A program made the translations under genes and the position numbers. DNA of 39,418 nt from Gnetum montanum (Eukaryota > Streptophyta > Gnetopsida > Gnetales > Gnetaceae): assembly GCA_015680685.1 (NCBI GenBank), contig MNCI01008952.1, positions 3,047 to 42,464 on the forward strand, in the 5' to 3' direction. This document shows positions 8,584-18,598 of the stretch, piece by piece (position 1 is the first letter of the stretch; each line of letters opens with the position of its first letter). Below the pieces are notes generated by a model. That model did not search any database. It worked only from the letters and a program-made list of their open reading frames with translations, and was not told the DNA's origin.

Positions 8584-11386
8584 TTACACATGCATGTCTA
8601 TCTTAGCATTAGACAATGGCACCATGGGAACCGCTGATAGGGGAATAGGCTTAGGGGAACCTAGTGTAGTGCGTTCCCTAGCCATCCTGTTAGCTAGACG
8701 CTCATCACATTTTTTTAGATGAGAAAGTTGTGAGGTAGTCTCAATCACTGAATGTTGGAAAAATGGAGGATTTGTACATTTTGGCATCTTTATGACAAAA
8801 GGTGCTTGGGTTTTTGCCGTAACCTACTATGGGGTCCTAACCACAAAGGTCTCACAGGTGTCCAAGATGGCACCTTGATAAAAAAGAGGGCTTGTGGCCT
8901 AGTTGACATCGAAGAATTAGTACTACCGAAGGGTGCACGAACTACAAATGGTTCTTGTGTTACCTTTGCATCATCATCAACACTGATAGCATTAATAGTA
9001 TATCCCATACCACTTGCATTTAATGGATCTTTATAAACATTCATGGATTGGTTCTTTGGCTGAAAAGGATTATTGTCACCAAGGACTAGCTTGCCCTAGT
9101 GAAACATGCATTGAATATCATCTTTCAACACTAGGCAATAATCTATGTCATGGCCATGCAACTGATGATAGTTGCAGAACCAGTCTAGTCTAAACTTTTT
9201 GAGCATTGATGGCTCATTAGGCATAGCCACAAAGGGGTCTTAGAGGATCGCATAGTACCTCTCGTGACGCTCGATGCTAAACAGTTGATCCAATAGCTTG
9301 AATGGCTTAATCAGCAAAGGGGTATATTTTGAGTGATCCTTGCACTCAAAGTTTGGCCTTGGTGGAGTTTGCCCAGTGGCTGTTGATGATGTAGGTTGGT
9401 TAACTCTTGCGTTGCTAGAGCTTGGCATTTTTTTGGTAGTGGCTAGGGCCTTAGGCCCCTTAGTCACTTGTTTGTTATTGCTAGGCTTAGCCTCATCAAC
9501 CACAGTTGCCACATTAGATATCGTGGCTTTCCCCTTTTCTTTATCTTTCTTTGCATGTGCATTCTTATAAGCTACATAAGCTAGGTCCTTGCTAGCCTCT
9601 ATAGCATCCTGTATGCTCTTTATTTGAGCAAAGGCTTGACTAAGGGAGTGTGAGGCTAAATAATATAACTTGAATTTAATGAAATAATTTATGGCACCCT
9701 TAAAAATGGCCAACAAGTGAGCTTCAACAATGGGGTCACAAATCTCATTAAGAGAGGCACTCCAATGTTGTATGAATTTTTGCACAGGTTCTAGCACTTC
9801 TTGCTTGACATTCATGAGTTGTTCCATAGTGGCTTTTGGCTTCTGGATTCAAGTTGTATTTAAAGAAGGTTATGATCTAGCTTAGCAACTCCTCCAGAGT
9901 TGAAATAGAAGTACAAGATAGCATGTGATACCAATCTAAGGCTTTGCCAGTTAGAGACATGGTGAAGACACAAATGACTACATGTGGCCAGGGTTGCAGC
10001 AGCAAAGATACATAATAGAAAGTGACTAGGTGAGCATTTGGGTGACATTCTCCATTGTATTTTGTGAATTTGGGGGAGCTAGATTCCAAGAGGCAACATG
10101 AGTGGAGGAACAATAGGGCTAATTGGATCATCTTGATAAAATTCTGCTACGTGGATTATTTTGAAGCCAGTAGCTTTAAGTTGCTTAATCTCCTCAGTGA
10201 GGGTTTGGAGGAGCTGGAATGCTCGATCAAGCCTTGGGGCTGTTACAAAGGATTGTGTTAGTGGTATTATTGGTGGTGCTGTTGGAGTAGCCCATAGCCC
10301 CATAAGTGGTGCCATTGGAGTGGCTACCATGGGTGGTGCTATCAAGGTAGCTACCAACCACCCTAGGGGTGCTATCAGAGAAGCTCCCATTGGTGGTGCC
10401 ATTGGAGTTACTCCCAACCTTGTTGGTGGTGCTATCAGAGTGGCCCACAACCCGATAAGTGATGCCGTTGAAGTAGCTTCCACTAGCGGTGCTATAAGAG
10501 AAGCCCACAGCTTTGTAGTCGATTATGCCATATGTGATGCTTGGTATACTTGTGGCTGCATGTATGGTGACATCTGAAACAATTGAATAGTTGGGAAGGA
10601 TGTTGCTACCCACCACGTGATTGAGGTTGGAGTGGTCATTCGTGGTGGGACTAACATAGAAGGGATAATGGAAATAGGGCTTGTTTGGAACTGTGATGTG
10701 TGCATAGTATGCACACAAGGCAATGTTGGTGTCATAGACACTAGCTATGAAAATTAAATAGATTGCAAGGGAATAATAAAGGGAAAGGAGGTAAAAGGTC
10801 CTACATTCTACTATGTTTTCAGCATTTGGTGGCTACCTACCACTACCAAAGGTTTGGGATATGAAAGTGTAGCTATTGCAAAGGAGGGAAAAGACTATGA
10901 CTAGTGTGATTGGAACACAGAGGCAGATGGTGGGGCTAAGGCATAGAGTTGGCCACCACCATAGAAATGGGATTCAAACCCCTCTTGTCCATCTTGGAGG
11001 GGCTTGTCATAGTGGGATGTCACGTCTAGCTCTCTTGACCCACTCATCTGGATATGTTTGTTCAAGATCCATTAGAAAGTTTCAATGAGTGGTATGACTA
11101 CATCAGGAGTGGGGAGGAACTCCCACCCATCTTGGTGGATAATTTCAAAACTATGCTTTTCTTCTACTTCTTGGTGGTCTAATGGTAGGCCCACTTACAT
11201 ATTTGCACACAAAAAGTTGTATCATTCTTCATTTAGTGCCATATGTTCAGGTAATTGGTGTCACTATCTAAGTGACTGGGGTTGTGGTTGCACTAGGCTA
11301 GGAGGTCCCCCAATGTCCACCTCTTGTCGAACAAGGTGGGCCACCTCTGTGCTCAAGGTAGTAGTTGAGGTATTATCAGGGTTCAT
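8584..11386 (-). pseudogene. gag: gag polyprotein, element A (Tat-type Ty3/gypsy)
   Basis: The ATG at 11386 opens MNPDNTSTTTLSTEVAHLVR followed by a P/Q-rich stretch and a frame with scattered TAG codons to about 10870. From 10741 a proline-rich region with 10-residue repeats leads to LDRAFQLLQTLTEEIKQLK (a short helix, near 10220). After a frame change the capsid (Retrotrans_gag) domain appears: PKFTKYNGECHPNAHLV and SLTGKALDWYHML (10.08-9.9 kb), then MEQLMNVKQEVLEPVQKFIQ (9827) with QAFAQIKSIQDAIEASKDL. Near 9190-9140 a compact zinc-knuckle-like motif, CNYHQLHGHDIDYC, is followed by a variable linker to 8584. The 2.8-kb length fits a large Tat gag. At least three frameshifts and many TAG stops make it inactive. 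It lies between the 5' LTR (11868-13654) and protease. Confidence 0.8.
10255..10510 (-). repeat. About 30-bp coding repeats in gag (Ala/Pro-rich decapeptides)
   Basis: On the plus strand GGTGGTGCTATC/GGTGGTGCCATT blocks recur roughly every 30 or 60 bases. On the coding (minus) strand they give decapeptides such as GLWATLIAPP, GVTPMAPPMG and WLVATLIAPP. They sit in the N-terminal half of gag, before the capsid domain. The glycine-rich plus-strand frame here is only its antisense shadow. Confidence 0.7.
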
Positions 11387-11867
11387 TTTCACTATGTCAA
11401 AAAGGACATAAGAAGAAGAAAAACTTGAAAGAAATGTTCAAATGTAGTAAATTTTGAGCTAAAACAATTAAGTATGCAAACTATAGAGAAAACAAGACAA
11501 AAATGGCTAATTTTGAAAATGCTAAAAAACTGGTTATGTGTACTGCTATGCTTGTCACGCTCTATAGGACTATCATGCTAACAAGGTTGTCACACTCTAC
11601 AGAACACCTAAAGCTTGATGCAGTGGATAGTTTTGGGCTTTCTATCTTATGGGGTTCTAGGGGAACTATCAATTAGGACCAATTTACACCAACCAAAATG
11701 TAGAGAACTCCTATACTAGTCTATGATCTAGCTACTACCGTAGTAGGTTCACAAGGATGTTATGTCTACACTAGCTTGCTACTAGCAACAAGGGTATAGA
11801 AAGTACACGAGACTACTCGTGGCACGTAGAAGGAATAGTTAGGCCCTTCTTCCAGTGCGAAAAAAAT
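11387..11867 (-). promoter_or_regulatory. 5' leader and primer-binding region of element A
   Basis: About 480 bases separate the LTR inner end (11868) from the gag ATG. Directly inside the LTR the minus strand reads ATTTTTTTCGCACTGGAAGA, where a primer-binding site is expected. I cannot assign a tRNA to it. The rest shows no open frame. Confidence 0.45.
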
Positions 11868-12458
11868 TGTGACATCTAAAAATGTTAGTGGCTGGAACAC
11901 CAAGAGGCCATCAGGCATATAGCCTATCCCCGAGTCCGTGAGAGGGCCGTGCTAGAGAAAATGAAAATGGGGCACCCTAAACGGTCTAGTTGGTTAGATA
12001 GGGTCTTATGTGGTGTAATAACCATTTGCAAAAGCTTGAAAATAGTATTGCGAACAAGAAAACATGCATATTAGTAGTAGACAATGCTAGAAATTATTGC
12101 TCAAATTTGAATTAAAGTGTTGCAGGAAAATGAAACAAGAGTTTAAGTGAAGAAATGCACCACCCCAAGATTGGGGATCATAGCTCTTGATTAAAAAGTA
12201 TGTAGAACTGGTACACTGTGTTAGACATATACAACAAGGTAGCATGGTAGTGTGGTCACAATCTCTAGGACGTGATGCATGTAGTGCTCCCAGCTACAAA
12301 AGAGGCTAGACTTGTCAAGCTCACAGTTGTCATGCTATGTGGGTGCTCGATCATGGTGCTCCAGTGTGTGAGTGATGAAGATGCTAAAAGAACTTTAATG
12401 CCTGATTCTTACAATGATTTTGTTGATCATCAACCAATGACTAAAATGCTAATTATAG

Positions 12459-12472
12459 GGGTATTTATAGAG
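12459..12472 (-). promoter_or_regulatory. TATA box of the element A 5' LTR
   Basis: The minus strand reads CTCTATAAATACCCC, a canonical plant TATA box, oriented toward gag. The matching box in the solo LTR (CCTATAAATACCC) lies at nearly the same distance from the inner LTR end, which supports it. Confidence 0.7.
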
Positions 12473-12889
12473 CTAGGGTTGATGGGAGATGTGGACTGAG
12501 TACTACGTGGCTTGGGTCCCATGTAGCATGGGTGTGAACAAGTCCTGCTGACATGCTATGCTCAAGGTTTCAAGCTCCAAGTGTCAATCTCAATGGGATA
12601 GAAACAAGAACTAAAAATTTGCCAAACTATGACCACACCATCTGAACTACATGTGCCAAAGTCTAAGGGACTATCATGTACCTACAATCAATGCCAAAAT
12701 AAATGCAACTTGGAGCCTACGCTCCAAGACTATGTCTTCCTCCTCTTTTGAGTAGGGTCAAGCATAGGGACAATTTTTGGGATCAATAGAGGGTGCAAAA
12801 ATAAAGCAAACTGCTAATCTTGATCATTAGGAGAACATCAGAGCTAGAATGAAGGTTGATGATAAGTTTTAGGAGATTCTAGAGGCATT

Positions 12890-13600
12890 CAAAGGCATTG
12901 TCCTAGTGTTACGCTATCTATGTTGAATAGCATAGGAGAGCATAGTGTGAAGACTTAGAAAATTTTTGTAGATTTTGGCTTGTTACACTATCTATGTTTC
13001 CCAATGTAGTAGAGCATAGCATCTAGATTTTGACAAAATTTGCCAAAATTTGCAATGTTTCTTCATGGAATCTTGACCACAATCTAAGGGTGAAGTAGGA
13101 TAGGTAGCTTTAGAAGCCAGAAAATTGCCAAATGGATCTTCCATATCTTGTCCAACACTTAGAAAAATTTGGGCTTGGAAACTTGTGCTATGTTGTCTAC
13201 ACTGTGCAGTGTAGTAGAGCATAGTAGGCTTGAAAGATAGAAAATTTGCCAAACTATTTTGTCCATCCTAAGCATTTTTGACAACTACTAGCCTAGTATT
13301 TGGGTGAACTAACAACTAGGACATGTGTCAAGCTGGGCAAGCTAAAGAGCATAGCAAGCTTGGTAGCTTGGGAGATAGAAAATTTGCCAAATTATTTAGT
13401 CCATCCTTAGTGCCTTTTGATTGCTTCTAGCTTGATATTTGCGCAAACTGGCCTTGGAAACATGTGCTACATTAGCTATGCTGGGGAGAATAGTAGGTAG
13501 ACTTAGAAAAATTTTGCAAACATCAAGACTTCTAGTGTGCTATGCTGTCTACGTTGCATAGCATGAAACCAAAGTTAGAAAAATTTTTCCTAAGTTTTGA
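12890..13600. repeat. Degenerate tandem array of palindromic units in U3 (element A LTR)
   Basis: Blocks like GCTATGTTGTCTACACTGTG recur at irregular spacing of about 100-200 bp, separated by 'agaaaatttgccaa'-type filler. Cores are self-complementary: CTACACTG tg CAGTGTAG (13197-13214) and TGCTATGC-10 nt-GCATAGCA (13538-13563). Further weaker copies lie near 12910 and 12985. Confidence 0.7.
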
Positions 13601-13654
13601 CACTTAGACAAGTCTGCTGTTGAATCACAGGAGCCCAAAATTAGTGGTGTCTCA

Positions 13655-14471
13655 GAATCCTTGATCACTTATTACATCATTTATCTCTTTGAAAAGAATT
13701 TTAATTCTTCCCTTCTCTTTAGTTTTAGATATTGGTGCTTGCAAAATTTCCTTACCAAACCCTCTTTGATAAGACCAAGCATCAATCTTGTTTTGATCAT
13801 CTTGAGAATAATTAAAGTTTTACTTACAACCTTAACTTTTACAAAAAATAAAGTACTCTCCTCATGAATAATATTATCAAACTTGGCTATGCCTAAGCTT
13901 GAACTTGGAGCCTCTTGAGTGAGATTCTTTGGCTATTTTTCAAGAGTCTTTTCTTCTTAAACCTTTCTGTAATCCTTATTTAAAGTGGTTAGTTGTTGAA
14001 TCTCAAGTTTTATGTCTAAGATTTCTCCTTTCATTTTATTATGACTAGAATCTAGCTTATGAATTAAAAATTTCTTTTCTTTCCTAAGCAAATAATGTAA
14101 AACAAGAATCTCTTCTCTAGGTTCACTATACCTTTCATCACACTTACCATCTTATTTAGCCATATGTGAAGAATTTTCATCTGTAAGCACCATGCATATG
14201 AGATAAGAATATTTGGTAGAGTTTCCTACTTCTTCTTCACTTTTCTTACCATCATCCTATATAAAAGTTGGTCTTTTTTAATTCCTCATCATTAGATTTG
14301 TCTTTAGCTAACCCCTGTTATCACCTAGACATTTGGAGGTCACGTGGCCTCTTCCTCCACAAACCCAAAATTCTATAGAAGAGAAATATAAGTTAGAATT
14401 CAAAACATTTTTATCTTTTCTTTACCTTTGGGCTGATATACCCCTTCTTTCTTTTTGTAAGCAATCATTAT
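13655..14471 (-). pseudogene. gag: Ty1/copia gag, C-terminal part (copia copy 1)
   Basis: This is the continuation of the gag at 16659-17394 beyond the inserted solo LTR. It holds a CCHC zinc knuckle at 14372-14322 on the minus strand, EFWVCGGRGHVTSKC, in which the first Cys is Phe. Then come SEEEVGNSTKYSYLICMVL and TDENSS, matching SEGEMDDFSIRSHLICMAL and TNEDS in copy 2. A Lys/Glu-rich coiled-coil-like stretch (FLIHKLDSSHNKMKGEIL and on) follows. Stops and frame changes are frequent. The coding signal ends at 13655, where the element A LTR begins. Protease, integrase and RT of this copia element are not in the window next to it. Confidence 0.7.
14467..14471. repeat. Target-site duplication, left copy (ATTAT)
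   Basis: ATTAT directly precedes the TG of the solo LTR and is repeated exactly after its other end (16654-16658). Confidence 0.8.
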
Positions 14472-14689
14472 TGTACTGACCTAAATTGTCAGTGTAAGGC
14501 TAGAAGGGAAATAGACACTGAGAGATTGTTAGGTAGGCACAGCTGACCCTGCCTTCACCTGAGGGTAAGTTGGAAAAGTAAACGAAGGTAGAGTGCCTTG
14601 GATGATTTGCATGAAAATCAACCAAGGACTTCCCTGAGCGTAAGCTACAGCTAGCATTGGGGTTATCGTAAACAGGATGTAAATGGAAT

Positions 14690-14805
14690 GCAAACAGTGA
14701 TACAAAATGTAAATAGAGTATACTGAATTATAAATAAAGCGTAAATAGAGCTATATTATAAACAATGCGTAAATAGAACGAAACAATGTAAATTGAAGGC
14801 AATTA
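14690..14805. repeat. Short repeats (GTAAATAGAG-like) in R/U5 of the solo LTR
   Basis: ATGTAAATGGAATGCAAACAG, TGTAAATAGAGTATAC, CGTAAATAGAGCTATA, CGTAAATAGAACGAAA and TGTAAATTGAAGG follow one another at about 20-30-bp spacing. Confidence 0.6.
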
Positions 14806-15038
14806 ACTGTATTGTATTGTTTAATAAAAAAAGTATGCACCGGTCAAAGTGTAGCTACATGTGTGGATGGCAAGTCAAGCACTAAGCCCTAGGATGATGT
14901 CTAAAGTCATGTGATGAATGTGAGAAATGCCTGGATGCCAACAGTTAGTTGTGTTGAGTGCCCAAGGATTGCAGGTTCTATACTTTCTCAGAATTGCTAA
15001 TGTCTCCAATTGCCAACCCCTGATTTATGTGAATTGAT

Positions 15039-15052
15039 AGGGTATTTATAGG
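15039..15052 (-). promoter_or_regulatory. TATA box of the solo LTR
   Basis: The minus strand reads CCCTATAAATACCC, a canonical TATA box in the same place and orientation as in the element A LTR. Confidence 0.65.
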
Positions 15053-15539
15053 GTTGGGCTAGGCTCTAGCACAAAATTCCAGAATGGAATGAATGGCTGG
15101 GAGATGAAAGGAAAGTGGATCTAGTGACATGTATCCAATGGATAGTTGTGCTTGGGTTGGATGCGTGCTGGCGAGAGTTGGATGTGTGTTGGCAAGCTAA
15201 ATTCTTGACCAGGTACATCGCTTTTTACAATTTATGGGTTATTCAAGCCATGAAAGTACATTTAATTTAGACCATGAGGGCCTGACTATCCCACAAATAA
15301 AGATTTACAATAAAATGTATGAGGGAAATTTTACCTGTCTTGCTTGAAACTTCTTTATCCTTGAGTTTTTCTTGGAATTTTCTAGAATTTTCTGATGCTA
15401 AGAATTTTCTGCCATTTTCTAGAATTTTTTGGAATTTTCTGAAAGTTTCTGATGCTTGTTTGATGTTGCTTGATTGCTGCCTGCTCTTTAGGGTGGCCTG
15501 GGTGCAAAGTTTGACTTCGTTTTGTTTCTATTTCAAGCT

Positions 15540-16370
15540 TGTTTAGTTTGGTCACATTGTGCTTATGCTGTTCAGTGTGACCAAAGTGTGGCCCCAACGT
15601 GACGAAGCTTAAATGGCATTTTTGAAATCTTGATTTTCTAAAGCTTGTGAACATGTACAATTATTGCCTAGCTCCTAGGAGTTGAATTCATGTCAAAATT
15701 CTACCTGGAGGTACCTAAATTAAGCTGTTCTTGTTTGGTCACGCTGTGTAGCGTCTGAAAAACTAACCCCAGTGTCACCAAGTCAAAATGGCACATTTGA
15801 GGCTAAAATTTGAATTTTTTGAAGCTCGTGAACAAGTACGAGTACTACCGATCCCTGTGGGTTGCTCTAGTGTTGAAGATGCTACCTAAAACTACTTGTT
15901 TTACCCTATTTTTGCTTGGTTATGTTGTGCTTACACTGTGCAGCGTAAGAAAATGTAGTTCTAGCGTAATCAACTAGAAATACCTTATTTAAGGCCAAAA
16001 TTTTGATTTTCTCGAGGCTGGGAGCTACTAAGGGCCTTGGTGAAGGTCATGGAGGGTCTTTGTGCTTGATTTTGGCCTGTTTTAACTCAGTTTTGAGGCT
16101 CCAAAAGTTGGTGACATTGTGGTCATGCCCAGCATGATTGCCCAGCGTGACCTACAGTGTGACTTGCAAAAACCCATGAAAACTTGCAAATTTTGAGCCG
16201 AAATCTGGAATTTCTGAAGCTTGGGATCCATAGTTATCAATAGTGGACCCTAAGGATGACTTTCATGCATGAAATTGAGCCATTTTGACTCATTTTTAGG
16301 GCTCCCAGAGTTGGTCACGCTGTGGTTACGCCCAGCATGATTGCCCACCGTGACCTGCAAAAACTATGTA
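15540..16370. repeat. Degenerate tandem array of palindromic units in U3 (solo LTR)
   Basis: Units of roughly 180-200 bp each contain TTGGTCACGCTGTG.. followed by ..CAGCGTGACC. The first is GGTCACATTG..CAGTGTGACC (15550-15582). The last is GGTCACG (16313-16319) with CGTGACC (16349-16355). Between the cores lies an 'AAAATTTGAATTTTTTGAAGC'-type filler. The palindromic words differ from those in the element A LTR, but the layout is the same. Confidence 0.75.
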
Positions 16371-16653
16371 GTCTGGCTTGAAATTTGGATTCCTGAATAC
16401 TGAGACTTGGAGTGGACATTATCAGCTCTTGAGGATGGCTTGCAACCTCAAATTTGGACCACTTTTTATTTGATTTTAAAATTGTTAAAGCTGCTCATGC
16501 TAAGGGCAAGCTAGCTTAACAGTGTGATCAAGCTGGCTTGAGCAACTTGGACTTGAGTTTCATGCCTTAGTCAAATTTTGCCTCCTAAATTCTTGAAAGG
16601 GATTGAGTTTTTTTTTTGTTTCAAAGTGTTAGGCCAAAATTAGTGGTGTTTAA

Positions 16654-16658
16654 ATTAT
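16654..16658. repeat. Target-site duplication, right copy (ATTAT)
   Basis: This is the exact match to 14467-14471 and lies directly after the solo LTR. Confidence 0.8.
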
Positions 16659-17394
16659 AGCTTTCTTGAAAGAAAGGCAATCTCATGTTTGCTACCCTCA
16701 TCATGCTCATTGAGCTCCTTCTCCGTGAAGGTAGTCTTTAAAGCAATAGGTCTCTCTTGAATTGCTCCTTCACTTATGAGATTTATTTCATAAGCAATGA
16801 GAGAACTTTAAATCTTTTCAAATCTCAAGGTTAAGAAATTTTTGATTTATTCCATAGCCATGACCTTTGGTTTGAACTCTGGTTGAAAAGGTCCAATCAT
16901 TTTGATGATGACATGACTCTCAAGTAAATCTCTACTGGTATCTCTAATAGCTACAATAATATCATTTACTCTAGAGAAGTAATTTTTTATTTTTTCATGT
17001 TTTTTCATTTTAAGCTTATCATATTTGCTTTGCAAAACTAACAATGTTGATTTCTTAACAATAGAGGTTCCTTCATAAGTAGCTTCTAAAGGTTGCCAAA
17101 TTTCTTTGGCCATTTTACATCATGCTACTCTGTTAAATTCATATTTATTTAAAGTACAATATTAACAATTCTTTGCTTTTGAATCAAACATGAACTTATC
17201 TTTCTCCTCTTATGTCCATTTGTTATAGGGCTTGATGATCCCAGTGGAGTTGTTGACAGGTAGAGTGTAGCCTTCAAGGATTGACTCCAAACATCAAATT
17301 CCATGGATTCAAAGAATCATTGCATTCTAGCTTTCCAATAGGCAAAGTTGAATCCATAAAACATGGACAGCTTTGTATAAGATGTCCCCTCCAT
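16659..17394 (-). pseudogene. gag: Ty1/copia gag, N-terminal part (copia copy 1)
   Basis: The ATG at 17394 gives MEGTSYTKLSMFYGFNFAYW, the usual copia gag start (..FDGxNYxxW). It continues through ARMQ.FFESMEFDVW and PYNKWT.EEKDKF, then MAKEIWQPLEATYEGTSIVK (17113), LLVLQSKYDKLKMKKHEKIK, NYFSRVNDIIVAIRD and IKMIGPFQPEFKPKVMAME. These are the blocks of the UBN2/Retrotran_gag domain. A tail (EKELNEHDEGSKHEIAFLSR) ends at the solo-LTR junction, and the zinc-knuckle part resumes at 14471. There are one frameshift near 17280 and a few stops. The ATG lies 37 bp from the primer-binding site at 17432-17444, a normal short copia leader. Confidence 0.85.
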
Positions 17395-17431
17395 TGTTCA
17401 CTCTTGAAGTTGATGATCAAGAAGAGTACCA

Positions 17432-17444
17432 GGCTCTGATACCA
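17432..17444 (-). promoter_or_regulatory. Primer-binding site for initiator tRNA-Met (copia copy 1)
   Basis: The minus strand reads TGGTATCAGAGCC, the standard Ty1/copia site complementary to the 3' end of initiator tRNA-Met. It is intact and two bases inside the LTR end at 17447. Confidence 0.9.
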
Positions 17445-17446
17445 CT

Positions 17447-18560
17447 TGAGGATCATTGAACTTAGACGGGGGGAGGATGAATAAGTTCCCCAAATTAAAA
17501 ATTTTTGAGACAAAGTACACATACCAAATTTAACATGGTTTTTCAAGTTGGGTATTCCATACTCGAAGGCTAGTTTGCAAGTGTAGATCTAGACTTTATT
17601 ACTCTAAAATCTGGTTTAAAGGGTACTACACCCTATACAAGCTCTACATTTCACTCTGGAGTGATTCAATTCTACAAATCCACTCTAACCCACAAGGTCT
17701 TGACAAGCTTAGAATGTGGTTTCCAGGATCCCATAACCTTTATAACTTGAGCTTGACTTTGGACTATTGTGGTTCTACACAACTAGCCAATCCTATAAGA
17801 TCCCAATAGGCTCAAGCAAGATGCCTCTTCGTAAGAAGCACATCAACCTTGTAGGGAAACAAAAAAGAACAACAATCACAATGAACAAATGCAATTAAGT
17901 TTGCTGATCCTTGTACTTGAGGTCCAACTTACTTTAACCAAATTCAATAGAGAAAAGATAGTGCAATGAGGAATAACAATGATTGCCAAATGATTACAAT
18001 AGATAGTACACAATGCTTACACTTTTCCCAATGAGAATGAATTCTTCTTATAGCCAATGTGTTTCTAAAATCACCTCAAAATTCATATAATGGCTAGATA
18101 GTAGTTACTAGAAACATATTTTCCAAGACTAATACATATTTCTACATTAGAACTTCATTATATAAAAACATCTTCTTTTGATAAAAGATTTCTTTCTCTC
18201 CATAAAGATGTCTTCTATTTTTCAAAGATGTCTTCTCTTGTGCTACCTTCAATTTTGCCAAGATGTCTTTCTTTTCTTGGAGATGCCTTTACTTGATAGT
18301 AGACATCTCTAATTTCTACAAGATGTATTTTCTAAAAATAATCCTTCAATCCTAAGGGTTTCTTATGACCTCTAATATGAGCTTTAAAGTCTTTGTCCCT
18401 TATCTAAGATCTTTGAAATCTTGCATGTTTGCTTAAGACCTTGTAAATGACCTTCTCCTTTGAGCTCTCCTTTTGAATAAACTAGTTCATTCCTTGTCAT
18501 TAATGTAGGCTTCATCTTACTCTTTGAGATATTCATTTTGACATTACTTTATGGGTGTCA
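17447..18560 (-). mobile_element. 5' LTR of copia copy 1 (outer end approximate)
   Basis: The inner end is set by the primer-binding site: plus-strand TGAGGATCATTGAAC.. begins at 17447. Aligned blocks match the LTR of copia copy 2 from 19814 (GAATAAGTTCC, AATGTGGTTT, ACAACCTTTATA, GATGCCTCTTC / GATGCCTTTTC, CACCTCAACC). In the U3 part an AAGATGTCTT(C) word recurs at least five times (about 18200-18330). The outer end, near 18.56 kb where the gag of copy 2 begins, could not be fixed to the base. Copy 2 has no pol beyond this point, so copy 1 may have inserted into it. Confidence 0.65.
18200..18335. repeat. Short repeats (AAGATGTCTTC-like) in the copia LTR U3
   Basis: AAAGATGTCTTC, AAAGATGTCTTC, CAAGATGTCTTT, GGAGATGCCTTT and CAAGATGTATTT occur at 25-40-bp intervals. 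Related words appear in the copy 2 LTR near 20480-20550 (GGGATGTCTC). Confidence 0.6.
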
Positions 18561-18598
18561 TTTGATTTGTCATCTCATCTTCTTCATGTGTTTCCAAT

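Larger units (their letters stand above)
11868..13654 (-). mobile_element. 5' LTR of element A (about 1787 bp)
   Basis: In plus orientation the LTR starts TGTGACATCTAAAAATG.. (11868) and ends ..CCCAAAATTAGTGGTGTCTCA (13654), giving the TG..CA ends of an LTR. Both ends align with those of the solo LTR at 14472-16653 (TGTACTGACCTAAATTG.. and ..CCAAAATTAGTGGTGTTTAA). A minus-strand TATA box (CTCTATAAATA, 12462-12469) lies 594 bp from the inner end, against 571 bp in the solo LTR. U3 is filled by an array of palindromic units (about 12890-13600). Transcription runs leftward into gag, as expected. The outer end abuts the copia gag piece at 13655, so element A inserted into that copia element. The other LTR is outside the window or lost. 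Confidence 0.75.
14472..16653 (-). mobile_element. Solo LTR (2182 bp), same superfamily of LTRs as element A
   Basis: It begins TGTACTGACC (plus orientation), ends GTGGTGTTTAA and is flanked by ATTAT on both sides. The interrupted copia gag resumes on each side when compared with copy 2 at 18.6-19.8 kb. The terminal AA replaces the CA kept in the element A LTR. A minus-strand TATA box lies at 15043-15050. No gag or pol sequence is inside and no second LTR is adjacent, so unequal recombination between LTRs is the likely origin. The R/U5 part has short TGTAAATAGAG-like repeats (about 14690-14800). U3 contains a palindromic array (15540-16370). It is longer than the element A LTR and strongly diverged from it. 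Confidence 0.85.

Noticed and set aside
8752-9570. Plus-strand frames opposite gag (8752-9036, 9340-9570)
   Set aside because: The minus strand here carries the gag zinc-knuckle and linker, and the plus-strand frames show no family resemblance.
10161-10577. Gly/Ala/Val-repeat protein on the plus strand (138 codons)
   Set aside because: It is the antisense of the Ala/Pro-rich repeats in the minus-strand gag of element A, and gag has the domain support.
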